Below are positions 8,528 to 17,922 of a DNA stretch of 44,749 nt, piece after piece (within the stretch, counting starts at the first letter, position 1; the number at the start of each line of letters is the position of its first letter). A model generated the notes under the pieces. That model did no database searches. It had not been told where the DNA came from and saw nothing but the letters and a program-made list of their open reading frames with translations. The translations under genes and the position numbers were made by a program. The DNA is from Cyanobium sp. NIES-981 (GTDB lineage: Bacteria > Cyanobacteriota > Cyanobacteriia > PCC-6307 > Cyanobiaceae): contig CAMDEM010000018.1 in the NCBI GenBank assembly GCA_945896675.1, positions 1 to 44,749 on the forward strand, read 5' to 3'.

Positions 8528-10312
8528 ATGACCACTCCAGCCCTGCAGCGCTTAACCGCCGCGCTCCACCCCCATCGGCGCCTGGTGTGGCTAGCGGCAA
8601 CCTGTTCTGTCTTGAACAAGCTGTTCGACCTGGCGCCACCGGTGCTGATCGGCCTGGCCGTGGATGTGGTGGTGAAGCAAAACACCTCCTGGCTCGCGGC
8701 TTGGGGTGTGAGCTCGGTGCCAGGCCAACTGGGCGTGCTGGCCGTGCTCTCCTTTGGAATTTGGAGCGCGGAGTCGCTCTTTGAATATCTCTACGCCCTG
8801 CTCTGGCGCAACCTGGCCCAAACCGTTCAGCATGAGTTGCGCCAAGAGGCCTATGGCCACCTCCAGCAATTGGAGATGGCCTTCTTTGAGCAAGGCAGCA
8901 CCGGCCGCTTGATGGCGATCCTCAACGACGACATCAACCAACTCGAGCGCTTTCTCGATCAGGGAGCCAATGAAATCCTGCAACTCCTCACCACCGTGTT
9001 GGCCGTCGGTGGCGCGATGGTGCTCCTCTCTCCCATGGTGGCGGGGGTGGCCTTCATTCCGATCCCCGTGATCCTCTGGGGATCCCTGCGCTTTCAAAAG
9101 CGGCTGGCCCCCCGCTACCGGGAGGTGCGCGAACGGGCCGGGGATTTGGCATCCCGGTTGAGCAACAACCTCGGGGGCATGCTCACGATCAAGAGCTATG
9201 CCGCCGAAACCTGGGAGCTGGGCCGACTCGCCGAGGACAGCCAGGCCTATCGGCTCAGCAACGGGCGGGCCATACGCCTCTCGGCAGCGTTTATTCCCCT
9301 GATTCGCTTTGCCATCCTGTTTGCCTTTTTGGCCATCCTCGTGATTGGTGGTCTTCAGGCTTGGCAAGGGGTCATTGCCGTTGGCACCTACAGCTTCCTG
9401 GTGTTCATCACCCAGCGATTGCTATGGCCCCTCACCACCTTGGGCCGCACCCTCGACGACTACCAACGGGCCATGGCCTCGACCTCCCGGGTGCTGGATC
9501 TGTTGGATACGCCGATTGCGATTGCCAGCGGTGATCAAGCCCTCCCAAGGCAAGAGGTGCACGGGGCAATCCGTTTTCAAGCGGTGGATTTCGCCTACGA
9601 CGGCCGCAAGCCCCTACTGCAGGGGTTCAATTTGGAGATTCCCGCTGGCAGCACCATCGGCATCGTGGGAGCCACGGGCTCAGGCAAGAGCACGATCGTC
9701 AAACTGCTGCTACGCCTCTATGAGATTCAAGGCGGCCAGATCCTCTTGGATGGTCAAGGGATCCAGGGGCTGAAGCTCCAAGACCTGCGCCAGGCCATCG
9801 GCCTGGTGAGCCAAGAGGTCTTCCTCTTCCACGGCACCGTGGCCGAGAACATTGCCTACGGCAGCTTTGGCGCCCCCAGGTCTGCCATCGAGCAAGCCGC
9901 CGTCCTCGCCGAGGCTGCTGGGTTTATTCAAACCCTGCCGGAGGGCTACGACACCGTGGTGGGGGAGCGGGGCCAGCGGCTGTCCGGTGGGCAGCGCCAA
10001 CGGATTGCCCTGGCCCGAGCCATCCTTAAAAATCCCCCGGTGCTGGTGCTCGATGAAGCCACCGCCGCCGTCGATAACGAAACCGAGGCCGCCATTCAGC
10101 GGTCCTTGGACCGGATCACCGCTTCACGAACCACCCTGGTGATTGCCCATCGCCTCAGCACCGTGCGCCATGCCGATCAAATCGTGGTGATGGAGCAGGG
10201 GCGCATCGTCGAATCAGGCCACCACGATGACCTGATTCGACGCAATGGGGCCTACGCCAATCTCTGGCGGGTGCAAGCGGGCCTGCGCCAAAACGAGGAG
10301 CTACGGCTTTGA
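8528..10312 (+). CDS. ABC exporter, fused permease-ATPase (MsbA/multidrug type)
   Basis: This half-transporter of about 594 residues is expected to homodimerise in the inner membrane and export lipids, drugs or another hydrophobic substrate. The N-terminal 320 residues form a six-helix ABC_membrane domain (including [20 protein letters not shown], the coupling-helix region). The ATPase domain has Walker [10 protein letters not shown] near residue 381, Q-loop [18 protein letters not shown], signature [14 protein letters not shown] near 485, Walker [13 protein letters not shown] and H-loop IAHRLSTV. There is no N-terminal C39 peptidase domain. The open frame reaches up to 8426, but ATG 8528 gives the usual N terminus. 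The substrate cannot be read from sequence. Confidence 0.9.
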   Translation: MTTPALQRLTAALHPHRRLVWLAATCSVLNKLFDLAPPVLIGLAVDVVVKQNTSWLAAWGVSSVPGQLGVLAVLSFGIWSAESLFEYLYALLWRNLAQTVQHELRQEAYGHLQQLEMAFFEQGSTGRLMAILNDDINQLERFLDQGANEILQLLTTVLAVGGAMVLLSPMVAGVAFIPIPVILWGSLRFQKRLAPRYREVRERAGDLASRLSNNLGGMLTIKSYAAETWELGRLAEDSQAYRLSNGRAIRLSAAFIPLIRFAILFAFLAILVIGGLQAWQGVIAVGTYSFLVFITQRLLWPLTTLGRTLDDYQRAMASTSRVLDLLDTPIAIASGDQALPRQEVHGAIRFQAVDFAYDGRKPLLQGFNLEIPAGSTIGIVGATGSGKSTIVKLLLRLYEIQGGQILLDGQGIQGLKLQDLRQAIGLVSQEVFLFHGTVAENIAYGSFGAPRSAIEQAAVLAEAAGFIQTLPEGYDTVVGERGQRLSGGQRQRIALARAILKNPPVLVLDEATAAVDNETEAAIQRSLDRITASRTTLVIAHRLSTVRHADQIVVMEQGRIVESGHHDDLIRRNGAYANLWRVQAGLRQNEELRL

Positions 10313-10334
10313 CCCCGGCCTGGAAGGTGTTAGG

Positions 10335-10354
10335 GGTCACAGCAGGAAGTGACC
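10335..10354. other. Inverted repeat between the ABC exporter and LCP genes
   Basis: A perfect 6-bp stem (GGTCAC/GTGACC) encloses an 8-nt loop 22 nt after the ABC exporter stop. No T run follows, so it is a doubtful terminator and may be an operator-like site. Confidence 0.22.
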
Positions 10355-10409
10355 GTTGTGCTTGGCAGCATGGAGCTGGGCTTCCAAGTGGTGCAATAGC
10401 TTTTAGGGA

Positions 10410-11327
10410 ATGAACAGCACTCCGGCAAAGCGCCGCCGAAAGCGTGCGAAGCGTGGCCCCGTGCTGGTTGCCATTGCCGTGGGCTTGGGGGGCGGACTAC
10501 TCCTGGCCGAACCCCTATCCAATCTGCTCAATGGGAAGGGCCTGGGGAACCAAGCCATTACCAACCCATTCACCGCCTGGACAGGGATTGGTAACCAAGA
10601 CATCTTGCTCGTGGGAACTGATGTCGGTGGTGGCAACACCGATGTGATTGCAGCCCTGCGCATCGACGGCAACACCACCAGGATCACCCAGGTGCCCCGC
10701 GATTCCTATATCGAAGCCCAGGGCTATGGCCCCCACAAGATCAATGCCCTCTACAGCTTGGGAGGCCTCGATCTCCTCAAGCAAGAACTGTCTCGCAAGC
10801 TGGGTCGGCCGATCAGCCACCACGTGATGGTGAACCTTTCCGCCATTCGCAGGATGGCGGATGCCATTGGCGGCATTGAGGTGACCGTGCCCAAGCGGAT
10901 GTACTACGTGGACAACAGCCAGGGGCTCTACATCGACTTGAAACCTGGGCTGCAAAACCTCAAAGGCCGCCAGCTTGAGGGGTTCCTGCGCTTCCGCCAC
11001 GATGAAATGGGCGACATCGGCCGGATCGAGCGCCAGCAACTCGCCCTCCAGGCCCTCTTCCGAAAGCTCGCCCGGCCCGAGCAACTGGTGCGCCTACCCA
11101 TCCTTTTGAGTACGGCCGGCAAAGATCTCAAAACCGACCTGGGCCCCATGGAACTGGGAGGTTTGATCACGGCCATGGGCACCACCCACCTCGAAACCAA
11201 ACGGCTCGGGGGGCGACCCTTCTACCGCGATGGCCTGAGCTACTGGGATGCGGAATGGCCCCCCGCCAGCCCATCGGCATCGGATGGTTCCAGCACCGAG
11301 AACGACCGCTACCGCAACCTCTACTAG
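10410..11327 (+). CDS. LytR-CpsA-Psr (LCP) family envelope ligase
   Basis: This membrane-anchored LCP phosphotransferase has 305 residues. The family transfers polyprenyl-phosphate-linked glycopolymers onto the cell wall or related acceptors. A basic N terminus (RRKRAKRGP) is followed by one membrane segment (about residues 13-33). The LCP domain has DILLVGTDVGGGNTDVIAAL, ITQVPRDSYI with the catalytic-type arginine, HKINALYSLGG and a later FLRFRHDEMGDIGRIERQQ, all hallmarks of the family. It ends in a 4-nt tail-to-tail overlap with the MgtC-like gene. Its substrate is probably an envelope polysaccharide, which is inference. Confidence 0.9.
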   Translation: MNSTPAKRRRKRAKRGPVLVAIAVGLGGGLLLAEPLSNLLNGKGLGNQAITNPFTAWTGIGNQDILLVGTDVGGGNTDVIAALRIDGNTTRITQVPRDSYIEAQGYGPHKINALYSLGGLDLLKQELSRKLGRPISHHVMVNLSAIRRMADAIGGIEVTVPKRMYYVDNSQGLYIDLKPGLQNLKGRQLEGFLRFRHDEMGDIGRIERQQLALQALFRKLARPEQLVRLPILLSTAGKDLKTDLGPMELGGLITAMGTTHLETKRLGGRPFYRDGLSYWDAEWPPASPSASDGSSTENDRYRNLY

Positions 11328-11824
11328 GGCTGATCCTTTGGGGGTAGCCCATCGGCATTGTCCCTGGCAGAGAGGGTGATGAGGGCCAAGAGCAAGGCAG
11401 CCCCAGCCAAGATCGGCGTGGAGGCGGCAACCGTGACCCCCAGGGCAGCGGTGAACCAGATTGAGGCCGCACTGGTTAAGCCTCGCACCTCGGGGAGGGC
11501 ATGCTTGGGCTGCCACCTGGGCACCAGAATTTCCCCCGCCCCCAAAAACCCAATGCCCGTAGCCACCCCTTGGATAGCGCGGCTGCGGGCATCGAGGCTG
11601 GGGCCAGCCGCCAGCACCATCAGGCAGGCACTGAGGCCCACAAGCACATGCACCCTCAGCCGGTTCGGGTGCATCATGGCCCCGTGGTGAGCCCGGTTCA
11701 GGCCGACCGCAAGCCCGCACAACACCGCCAGGCCCATGCGGGCAACGGCCTCCAAATCAGGAGCTAGGGCCAAGGTGTCTGCATCACAACCCCCATCCTT
11801 GTCCAGGTGCAGGCGAAACGCCAT
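11324..11824 (-). CDS. MgtC/SapB-family membrane protein
   Basis: This is a small polytopic membrane protein of about 166 residues from ATG 11824. MgtC-type features are ARMGLAVLCGLAVGLNR near residue 27, LRVHVLVGLSACLMVLAAG, GVATGIGFLGAGEILV and VRGLTSAASIWFTAALGV, which make four to five membrane helices. MgtC proteins modulate ATP synthase or magnesium/phosphate homeostasis in other bacteria; the role here is unknown. The usual acidic residue after the first helix (GLNRE) is replaced by alanine-histidine (GLNRAHH). The reading frame extends further upstream, but that would run into the opposite-strand FUSC gene, so the shorter form is preferred. Confidence 0.8.
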   Translation of the reverse strand: MAFRLHLDKDGGCDADTLALAPDLEAVARMGLAVLCGLAVGLNRAHHGAMMHPNRLRVHVLVGLSACLMVLAAGPSLDARSRAIQGVATGIGFLGAGEILVPRWQPKHALPEVRGLTSAASIWFTAALGVTVAASTPILAGAALLLALITLSARDNADGLPPKDQP

Positions 11825-11854
11825 AGTTGCCGGGCGCCAAGCAGACAGCCCACC

Positions 11855-12823
11855 TTGAACGCCCTGCTGCTGCGCAACAGCCTCAAGATGGCCACGGCCA
11901 TCTTCGTAACAACGGCCTTGGCTGAGCATTTTACTGGTATTCAATATGTTTTTTACTCGCTAACGGGGGCACTGTTCGCTGTTGATGACAACGATGACCA
12001 AACCTGGAAAGCCGGAGCGAGCAGGATCCTAGGCACGGTGGTGGGTGGGCTCATCACCTTCTGGGTGCACACAATTGCCTCGGGCTGGGGAGGGGTCTTG
12101 CTCTCGCTGCTGTTCATGATTCCAGTCCTGCGAATACTTGGCTGGAGCAGCGGCCTGGGGACGGCGGCCACCATTTGCCTAATGTTCTTAATGATCCCGA
12201 GCCATACCGCGCTCAACTGGGATTACGTCTTCAATCGCACCATCGATACGGCCCTTGGTTGTGCCGTAGGAATCGGCACAAATGTGCTGTTTTGGCCTAA
12301 AAACCGGCCCGCCGAGCTGCAGGCCATTGAAGCCAGCCTGCAGGCGAGGCTCCTCAACCAAATTCAGGCCTATCGCGGCTGGATGACAGACCAGAAACCC
12401 CGGCCCGAGCCCCTTGCCCCTGCCCAATTCAGCGTAAGTCTGCAACGCATGCAACAGCTGGTCACCATGGAGCAAACCGGTCCGGCTGCCCACCAATTGA
12501 ACCGCCAGCGCTGGCCCCAGCGGCTCATGCTTTGGCAGCAGGTGGGGCTGCATTGGGTGCAATGGGAACGCCTTGTGGCGGCATCTGATCTACCAACGCC
12601 GATGGACGTCAACCATCCCTTGCGCCGGGGCCTTGAGGGGATGGCCAACCTGCTGGTGGGCCAGAGGGCCGGGGCTCCAGCCACCAGTAGCGACTGGAAT
12701 GCCCTGGCCCAACCCAGCGGCAGGCCCTTACTGCTGCTGTTGGCCTTGGCAGAAGAGCTCAAGCCGCTCCAATCCAACCTGCGCAGTCTCGCCCAGGGCC
12801 GTAGGCGAACGCCATGCCCCTAA
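11855..12823 (+). CDS. Half-size FUSC/ArAE transporter, type A (copy 1)
   Basis: This integral membrane protein resembles one half of the AaeB/fusaric-acid-resistance family exporters. The first roughly 165 residues hold about six hydrophobic helices and the family motif WDYVFNRTIDTALG; a soluble helical C-terminal domain follows. It is a clear paralogue of the minus-strand gene at 16922-17899 (WVYVFNRTLDTLVG in the same place). TTG 11855 aligns with the paralogue's N terminus; a longer GTG start at 11807 is possible but overlaps the MgtC gene. It is followed by a type B partner and a TolC gene on the same strand, which suggests a split aromatic-acid or drug exporter. Confidence 0.8.
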   Translation: MNALLLRNSLKMATAIFVTTALAEHFTGIQYVFYSLTGALFAVDDNDDQTWKAGASRILGTVVGGLITFWVHTIASGWGGVLLSLLFMIPVLRILGWSSGLGTAATICLMFLMIPSHTALNWDYVFNRTIDTALGCAVGIGTNVLFWPKNRPAELQAIEASLQARLLNQIQAYRGWMTDQKPRPEPLAPAQFSVSLQRMQQLVTMEQTGPAAHQLNRQRWPQRLMLWQQVGLHWVQWERLVAASDLPTPMDVNHPLRRGLEGMANLLVGQRAGAPATSSDWNALAQPSGRPLLLLLALAEELKPLQSNLRSLAQGRRRTPCP

Positions 12824-12858
12824 GGATCAAGGGGCCCAGAATCTCCAGGGGGCCATTG

Positions 12859-13914
12859 ATGAGCCGCTCCGAGCTCAGGCTGGCGTTGACCACCGGCCTG
12901 GTCAACGCCTTTGGCAGCATCAGCGGCCTAGCCGACAGCTACTACTCCGCCATGACCGTACCGGCTGTGCTCGCCGGCAATTACGGAGGCTCCATTGAAC
13001 TTGGCAAGCAACGCATCCTCGGCAGCCTCCTGGGTTCGGTGGTGCTCGTGGTTGGCCTTTACGGGCTCAAGGGAATCCCAGTACCTCTGGGCATGGCCAT
13101 CAGCATGGGATGCCTGCGCCTAGTCGGTGGCCTGTTGGGGCTGAAGGTTGGCTACAAGGCAGGCGGTTTGCTTTTGGTCATGGGCTGGCTGCTCCATAGC
13201 GGCCAACTGAGCAGCTGGATTCCCCTGCGCCTGGCTTGGACCATCTTCGGAATCCTGGTTGCCCTGCTGAGCCTGCAATGGTTTTGGCCCAGTCGCGCCT
13301 TCGAGCAAACCCTGAGGGCCTTGGCGGCGTTGAGCCTTCAGGTCCAAGCCAACTTGCAGGACTTGGCCAAACGCATCGATCCAAGCGAACCCCATGCCGC
13401 CCCAAGGGCCCAAACAACCAACCCGCTCGGCCCCTTGCGCAGTGGCCTGATGGCAGCCAGACGCATCGTTCCAGATTTGCTGCTCGAGCTGGGCAGCAAC
13501 CCGAAACGTCATCCCTCCTACCGCCTGGTGATCCTGCTGGATAACGCCCACTCCCGTTTGATTGGCACTGTGGTGGGCCTCGAGCGCCGGCCTCCAGCCT
13601 TCAGCGGAGATAGCGACCTGCTGAAGCAACTCCACCAGGCCGAGCACGACTTGCTGCAGCTACTGGCAGAAAGAGTGGGCCAGTGGGCATCCATTTTTGC
13701 CGAGGGGGGAGTGCGCTTGCCGGCGCCGCCCCAGGCCCCCATGGTTTGGCCCCAGAGCTGGATGGGGGTTGAAAGCCTGCTCAGTGATTCCCGCTGCAAT
13801 CAAGCCTCACCCGAGCAACTGGAGCGGATCGCCAGCCGCCTGGTGCTCTGCCGCCAGGCCCAACGGGCCATCGAGGAAGCCGAGCAAGGCTGGGCCGGCC
13901 TACTGAATGGCTAA
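12859..13914 (+). CDS. Half-size FUSC/ArAE transporter, type B (copy 1)
   Basis: This is the second half-size FUSC-like membrane protein, about 351 residues. Membrane helices fill the N-terminal 150 residues, with LGKQRILGSLLGS, RLVGGLLGLKVGYKAGG and FWPSRAFEQ; the C-terminal 200 residues are soluble and helical. The type B paralogue at 15846-16925 has the same landmarks (LGIQRMQGTVLGG, LGLRSGYKVAG, FWPSRAI). AGGGGG six nt before ATG 12859 supports this start; ATG 12814 would overlap the type A gene. Types A and B probably assemble into one transporter equivalent to a full-length AaeB chain, which is inference. The TolC-like gene overlaps its 3' end. Confidence 0.8.
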   Translation: MSRSELRLALTTGLVNAFGSISGLADSYYSAMTVPAVLAGNYGGSIELGKQRILGSLLGSVVLVVGLYGLKGIPVPLGMAISMGCLRLVGGLLGLKVGYKAGGLLLVMGWLLHSGQLSSWIPLRLAWTIFGILVALLSLQWFWPSRAFEQTLRALAALSLQVQANLQDLAKRIDPSEPHAAPRAQTTNPLGPLRSGLMAARRIVPDLLLELGSNPKRHPSYRLVILLDNAHSRLIGTVVGLERRPPAFSGDSDLLKQLHQAEHDLLQLLAERVGQWASIFAEGGVRLPAPPQAPMVWPQSWMGVESLLSDSRCNQASPEQLERIASRLVLCRQAQRAIEEAEQGWAGLLNG

Positions 13915-15817
13915 CCCACCAATCCCCAGGCTGATGCCATCAAGCAAACTAGAGCGAGCTGCTCCTGCAGGATCCATGCGGGCGATCAGCCGGCTCTTCA
14001 TCGCCATCGGATTAACGCCAATCTGGCTTGGTCCCTTCGCTGGCACGCCGAGCCTGGCCCAGGCCCTCGCTCCGGTGATCGGCCCCAATCCGGAGAGCAA
14101 GGCGACTGATCCAGGCACGGCCAGGCTGGAACGCAGCTGGAACCAACTCGATGCCCAGCTCAAGGCCCTCGATGCCCTGATCCCCCCCGATCGGGAACCA
14201 GCACCAAAGGTTGAGAACGCAACGCCCCGCCTGCCGGCTTCCCTGCTGACGCCCAATGCGGCCCCCCGGGGCGAACTCTCCACCAGCCAGGCCAATCCAG
14301 CTCCCCCCTTAAGCCTGCCCACCCCGATCCAGCTCAAGGGTGGGGGCCTGGTGCAGGGTCTCAGCCTGGAGCAATCCCTCGCCCTCGCTTTTGCCAACAG
14401 TGCCAGCCTCCAGGCCCAGCGGGAGGAGGTGGCTGCCAACCTCGCCCTTCTCCAGGCCCAGCTGGGCACCTACTGGCCACGGATTAGCGCCTTTGCCAAT
14501 GGGAGCTATGGCCAACAGGGCGCCACAACCACCGCCAACCAGGCCAATAACAATCTCGGCTTTGGTCCGCTGTTTAACCCAGCGCCCAATGGGATTGTCG
14601 GTTCAGGGACTGGACCTGGGGGTGGCATCAACAACATTGCCGGCCCGTTCTATGTGCCAGCCGGTGGCAGCGCTGCTGATGTGACAAGCACCAGCAGTTT
14701 TAGCGCTGGACTTTCCCTGGACTACGCCCTGGTGGATTTTGCCCGCACCCCAAAGATCAAATCAGCCCGGGCCCAATTGGCCAATGCCCGCAACACCTAT
14801 GCCAATGAGGTGCGCAAGCTCCAACTGCAGGTGAGCGAGGCCTACTACCAACTGCAGCAGGCTGACCAGCTGGTTCGGATTCAGGATGCCAATGTGCGCA
14901 ACGATCTGGTGATCCTGCAGGACACCTTGGATCTCAAAAAGGCTGGTCTGGTGCCCAGGCTGGATGTGCTGCGCCGGAGCTCCATCGAAGCCAGCAATCA
15001 GGAAAACCTGATCCAAGCCCTGGCGGATCGTGCCGTGGCCCGCAGGCGCCTGGCCGTGGTGCTCAACCTGCCCCCGGACATCAACCCCAGCGCCAGCGAT
15101 CCGATCGCCCTGCAATCCCGCTGGCCCCTGAATCTGGAGCAGAGCCTGCTGGCGGCCTACCAAGACAACCCCGAACTCCAAGCGATCCTCGCCACCAGGG
15201 ATGCCCTGGCCCAGCAGAAGCAGGCCACAGCCGCAGGGCTCCTGCCGAAGTTGTCGCTGTTTGCCTCGGGTGGAAGCAACACCTCAAACGCCACCATTTC
15301 CAATATCACGGTTGGAGGAGGTGGTTGTTGCGGCAGCAGCCTGCTTCCCGATAGCACCACCAGCGGCTGGGATTGGTCGATCGGCCTCACCATTAACTGG
15401 CTGTTGTTTGATGCCGGCACCACCTCGGGCGAAGCCAGGGCCCTGGCCAAGCGGGAGGCCGCCACCATGCAGCGCTATGCCGCCCAACGCAACGACATCC
15501 GCCTGAGGCTGGAGCAGGCCTTTTTCAACCATGAAGCCAGCCTGGCCAAATTGGCGTCGGCCCGCCGTGCGGTCTCAGCATCGCTGGAGGCGTTCCGCGA
15601 TGTGAAACTTCGCTACCTGAGCGGCCTCTCCAACGAGCTGCTCCTCTCAAACACCCAGGACCAGCTGATCAACAGCTTGATCAAAAGACTCACGGCCACG
15701 GTGAATGTCAACATCACCTACGCCCAGTTGTTGCGCGAACTCCTACCCGTCTCCCAGGATCCCAACAGGGCCATCACCCCCACCCTGCAGCTCGGATCCA
15801 AGTCTTCCGCCTACTAG
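13907..15817 (+). CDS. TolC-family outer-membrane efflux channel
   Basis: This is the outer-membrane channel of a tripartite efflux or type I secretion system. Starting at ATG 13907 it has 636 residues; the internal ATG 13976 begins a better signal peptide (basic residues, then LFIAIGLTPIWLGP, with a likely cut near SLAQA). After a Pro/Ala-rich stretch of about 110 residues come two OEP repeats of long helices, including LQLQVSEAYYQLQQADQLVRI and LEQAFFNHEASLAKLASA, ending near LSNELLLSNTQDQLINSL. It is longer than E. coli TolC (493 residues) because of the N-terminal extension. A vicinal Cys-Cys pair lies in a glycine-rich predicted loop (VGGGGCCGSS). It sits between two FUSC pairs. Confidence 0.9.
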   Translation: MANPPIPRLMPSSKLERAAPAGSMRAISRLFIAIGLTPIWLGPFAGTPSLAQALAPVIGPNPESKATDPGTARLERSWNQLDAQLKALDALIPPDREPAPKVENATPRLPASLLTPNAAPRGELSTSQANPAPPLSLPTPIQLKGGGLVQGLSLEQSLALAFANSASLQAQREEVAANLALLQAQLGTYWPRISAFANGSYGQQGATTTANQANNNLGFGPLFNPAPNGIVGSGTGPGGGINNIAGPFYVPAGGSAADVTSTSSFSAGLSLDYALVDFARTPKIKSARAQLANARNTYANEVRKLQLQVSEAYYQLQQADQLVRIQDANVRNDLVILQDTLDLKKAGLVPRLDVLRRSSIEASNQENLIQALADRAVARRRLAVVLNLPPDINPSASDPIALQSRWPLNLEQSLLAAYQDNPELQAILATRDALAQQKQATAAGLLPKLSLFASGGSNTSNATISNITVGGGGCCGSSLLPDSTTSGWDWSIGLTINWLLFDAGTTSGEARALAKREAATMQRYAAQRNDIRLRLEQAFFNHEASLAKLASARRAVSASLEAFRDVKLRYLSGLSNELLLSNTQDQLINSLIKRLTATVNVNITYAQLLRELLPVSQDPNRAITPTLQLGSKSSAY

Positions 15818-15853
15818 GGGAACCGCCTACTAGGGGAACCGCCAACTAGGAAA
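15807..15853. repeat. Tandem 16-nt repeat (three units) between convergent genes
   Basis: Two exact units of CCGCCTACTAGGGGAA (15807-15822, 15823-15838) are followed by a diverged 15-nt unit, CCGCCAACTAGGAAA. Unit 1 contains the TolC stop codon and unit 3 contains the stop of the opposite FUSC gene. Confidence 0.9.
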
Positions 15854-16925
15854 CCGCTTTCCAGGCGGCATCAAACCGCTGGGTGGTGATCAGCAGCTGT
15901 TGGCAGGCCACCGCCCGCCGACCACCAGAGGCCAACATCAAAATCCTGTTGGCCTCCGGATCGCCAAAGACCCCAACTTCAGCCTGCTCCAGCGCCAAGG
16001 CAGCCGCTTCGATCGCCCCAAGGGGGCTTTCGGCCGGGCCCAAGCCCTTGGGTCCGGATCGCTCGGGCCAAAGCCTGCCCCAATGGTCCAGACAGTCTGC
16101 GGTGGCTCTGAGGGCTGCGATTTCAGCGGCTAAAAGAGCCTGGAGGCTGGCCCCCTCCATGGGCACCACGGGCAATCGCAACAGGGTTCGGTAAACGGCA
16201 ATGAGTTCACTCAGCAATTGCTCCTGGAGATCCCAGAGGCGGCCCAACCGGACCCCCAGGACATCGGATTCCAATTCCACCTTGGCATCCCCACGGTTGG
16301 TTTCTAGGGCGAAAATCTGGGCCAACAACTGATCACGTCGGCCCAAACGATTGGCCGCACCGATTTCCGTACCTTGCCCTAGAAGCTCAGCCCGCTCCCG
16401 GAAGGCCGACGCGAAGGACGCAAATAACTGATGCGATAGATCTTGGCGCTGTTGGATAGCCCGACTAGGCCAGAAACAGCTCACGGCAATCCATGCCAAG
16501 AGCACACCAAGCAAGGTGTCGATCAAACGGGCGGGAAGCCATGTATAAATTTCTGCCTGGTGAATGGTCCAGCCCGCCGTTACAACCAAGCCGGCGACTT
16601 TATAACCGGAACGCAAGCCCAAAGCTCCACCAAACAACCGGGTACAAGCCAAAGACACGGCGATAGCGATAGGAAGTGGAACGATCGATCGCATGGTGGG
16701 AATGCCAACCATCACGATCAATCCACCCAAGACGGTGCCCTGCATCCGCTGAATCCCGAGGGTTCGGCTTGCCCCTAGGGTTCCGCCGAGTACAGAGCCC
16801 ACCGCCAACGGTCCATAGATGGGATCGGGCAACCCCAAGCTGATCAGCAGGCCAGCAGAAAGACCAGCCGTTAGCGCCATGCGCAGATCCGCCCGGGTGA
16901 TCAAGGGGGGCGGACGTTTTCTCAT
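15846..16925 (-). CDS. Half-size FUSC/ArAE transporter, type B (copy 2)
   Basis: This is a 359-residue paralogue of the plus-strand type B gene. Helical membrane segments occupy roughly residues 15-160 (LSAGLLISLGLPDPIYG, LGGLIVMVGIPTMRSIVPLPIAIAVSLACTRLFGGALGL), followed by FWPSRAIQQ and a soluble helical C-terminal half. It overlaps the upstream type A gene by 4 nt (ATGA), so the pair is translationally coupled. Together with the HlyD-type adaptor and the small membrane protein upstream it makes an AaeXAB-like set; the TolC channel is encoded tail-to-tail on the other strand. Confidence 0.82.
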   Translation of the reverse strand: MRKRPPPLITRADLRMALTAGLSAGLLISLGLPDPIYGPLAVGSVLGGTLGASRTLGIQRMQGTVLGGLIVMVGIPTMRSIVPLPIAIAVSLACTRLFGGALGLRSGYKVAGLVVTAGWTIHQAEIYTWLPARLIDTLLGVLLAWIAVSCFWPSRAIQQRQDLSHQLFASFASAFRERAELLGQGTEIGAANRLGRRDQLLAQIFALETNRGDAKVELESDVLGVRLGRLWDLQEQLLSELIAVYRTLLRLPVVPMEGASLQALLAAEIAALRATADCLDHWGRLWPERSGPKGLGPAESPLGAIEAAALALEQAEVGVFGDPEANRILMLASGGRRAVACQQLLITTQRFDAAWKAVS

Positions 16926-17899
16926 CGCCCCAGCCCATCCCCTCGGCTGGCCAGGGAAAGACTATGGATGCTCTTCACTAGCCGTTGCAGTTCATCGTCG
17001 ATGGCCAGAAGCAACAGGGGCGGGATCGTCAAGCGCTCTGCCAAACGCACCAGACTTTTGCGTTTGACCAGGGCAGGAACAAGACGCTGACCATTGGCCA
17101 TCAGCATGTCGGGCAAGCCTTCGAGCCAGGGAGTACTGGCTCCAGCGAGGGATCCTTGCGGCAACTGCAGACCCAGGCGCTGGAGCTGAAGACTGTGGTG
17201 GTTCACCCGATCCCAGAGGACACCGCGCTGGCGCCAATGCTGGCAATGGCAAAGGCCCCTGGGGGAACTGCGCAATTCATCGCCCACCAGCCGCCGCAGG
17301 CTCTCCACCAACCGGGCGCCCACAATCGGCTGGGGAGCTTCAACACAAGAGAGCTCTGCGTCTTTCAGCCATTGGCGAATGGCGATCAGGCGCCCAGCCA
17401 GGGTGGCTCGCAACTGGGAGTCAAGGCTGCGAATCTCGGCCATGCGATTGACAGGCCAAAGCAGGAAACTCACCACCAGGGTTGCAACAACCCCAACCAA
17501 GGTGTCCAGGGTGCGATTAAAAACATAGACCCAATCAAGGGCCGAATAATCTGCCACCAAAAACACCATCGAACACACCAACACTGCAATCGCAAAGCTG
17601 GATTGCCAACCCAAGAGCCGCAACAGGGGAGCGACGATCAACAAAGCAACCGTGAGGCCGATCCAACCGGACAGCATGGTATGGACCAAAAAACTCACCA
17701 CTCCGGCCGTAATCGTGCCAAGCAAACGGGCACGGGAAGCAGCCATGACACGGGTATCCGTCTCATCCATGCACATCACAACAGCAAGGATGGGATACCA
17801 AATGAACAAAATATCGCCCCGACTGACCGCATAGGCCCCTGCCAAGGCGGCGGCGATCCCATACTTCAAAGCCGCCCGTAGACGATGGATCTCAAGCAT
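16922..17899 (-). CDS. Half-size FUSC/ArAE transporter, type A (copy 2)
   Basis: This 325-residue protein has about six hydrophobic helices in residues 10-160, the motif WVYVFNRTLDTLVGVVATLVV and a conserved WPVNR at the membrane exit, then a soluble C-terminal domain. It is paralogous to the gene at 11855-12823. Compared with its neighbours its base composition looks less GC-rich by eye (notably 17460-17900), which may hint at a different history. It lies between the 68-residue membrane protein and the type B partner, in the order expected for an AaeX-AaeB-like operon. The substrate is unknown; the family exports aromatic carboxylates and related toxic weak acids. Confidence 0.82.
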   Translation of the reverse strand: MLEIHRLRAALKYGIAAALAGAYAVSRGDILFIWYPILAVVMCMDETDTRVMAASRARLLGTITAGVVSFLVHTMLSGWIGLTVALLIVAPLLRLLGWQSSFAIAVLVCSMVFLVADYSALDWVYVFNRTLDTLVGVVATLVVSFLLWPVNRMAEIRSLDSQLRATLAGRLIAIRQWLKDAELSCVEAPQPIVGARLVESLRRLVGDELRSSPRGLCHCQHWRQRGVLWDRVNHHSLQLQRLGLQLPQGSLAGASTPWLEGLPDMLMANGQRLVPALVKRKSLVRLAERLTIPPLLLLAIDDELQRLVKSIHSLSLASRGDGLGR

Positions 17900-17922
17900 G
17901 GTTAATCAACCAATGCATCAAC

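Noticed and set aside
11324-11944. Long form of the MgtC-like protein (206 residues)
   Set aside because: The first 40 residues do not resemble the family and would overlap the divergent FUSC gene.
16985-17881. 298-residue plus-strand open frame
   Set aside because: It is antisense to the FUSC type A gene, rich in Gln/His/Pro with no hydrophobic or domain pattern.
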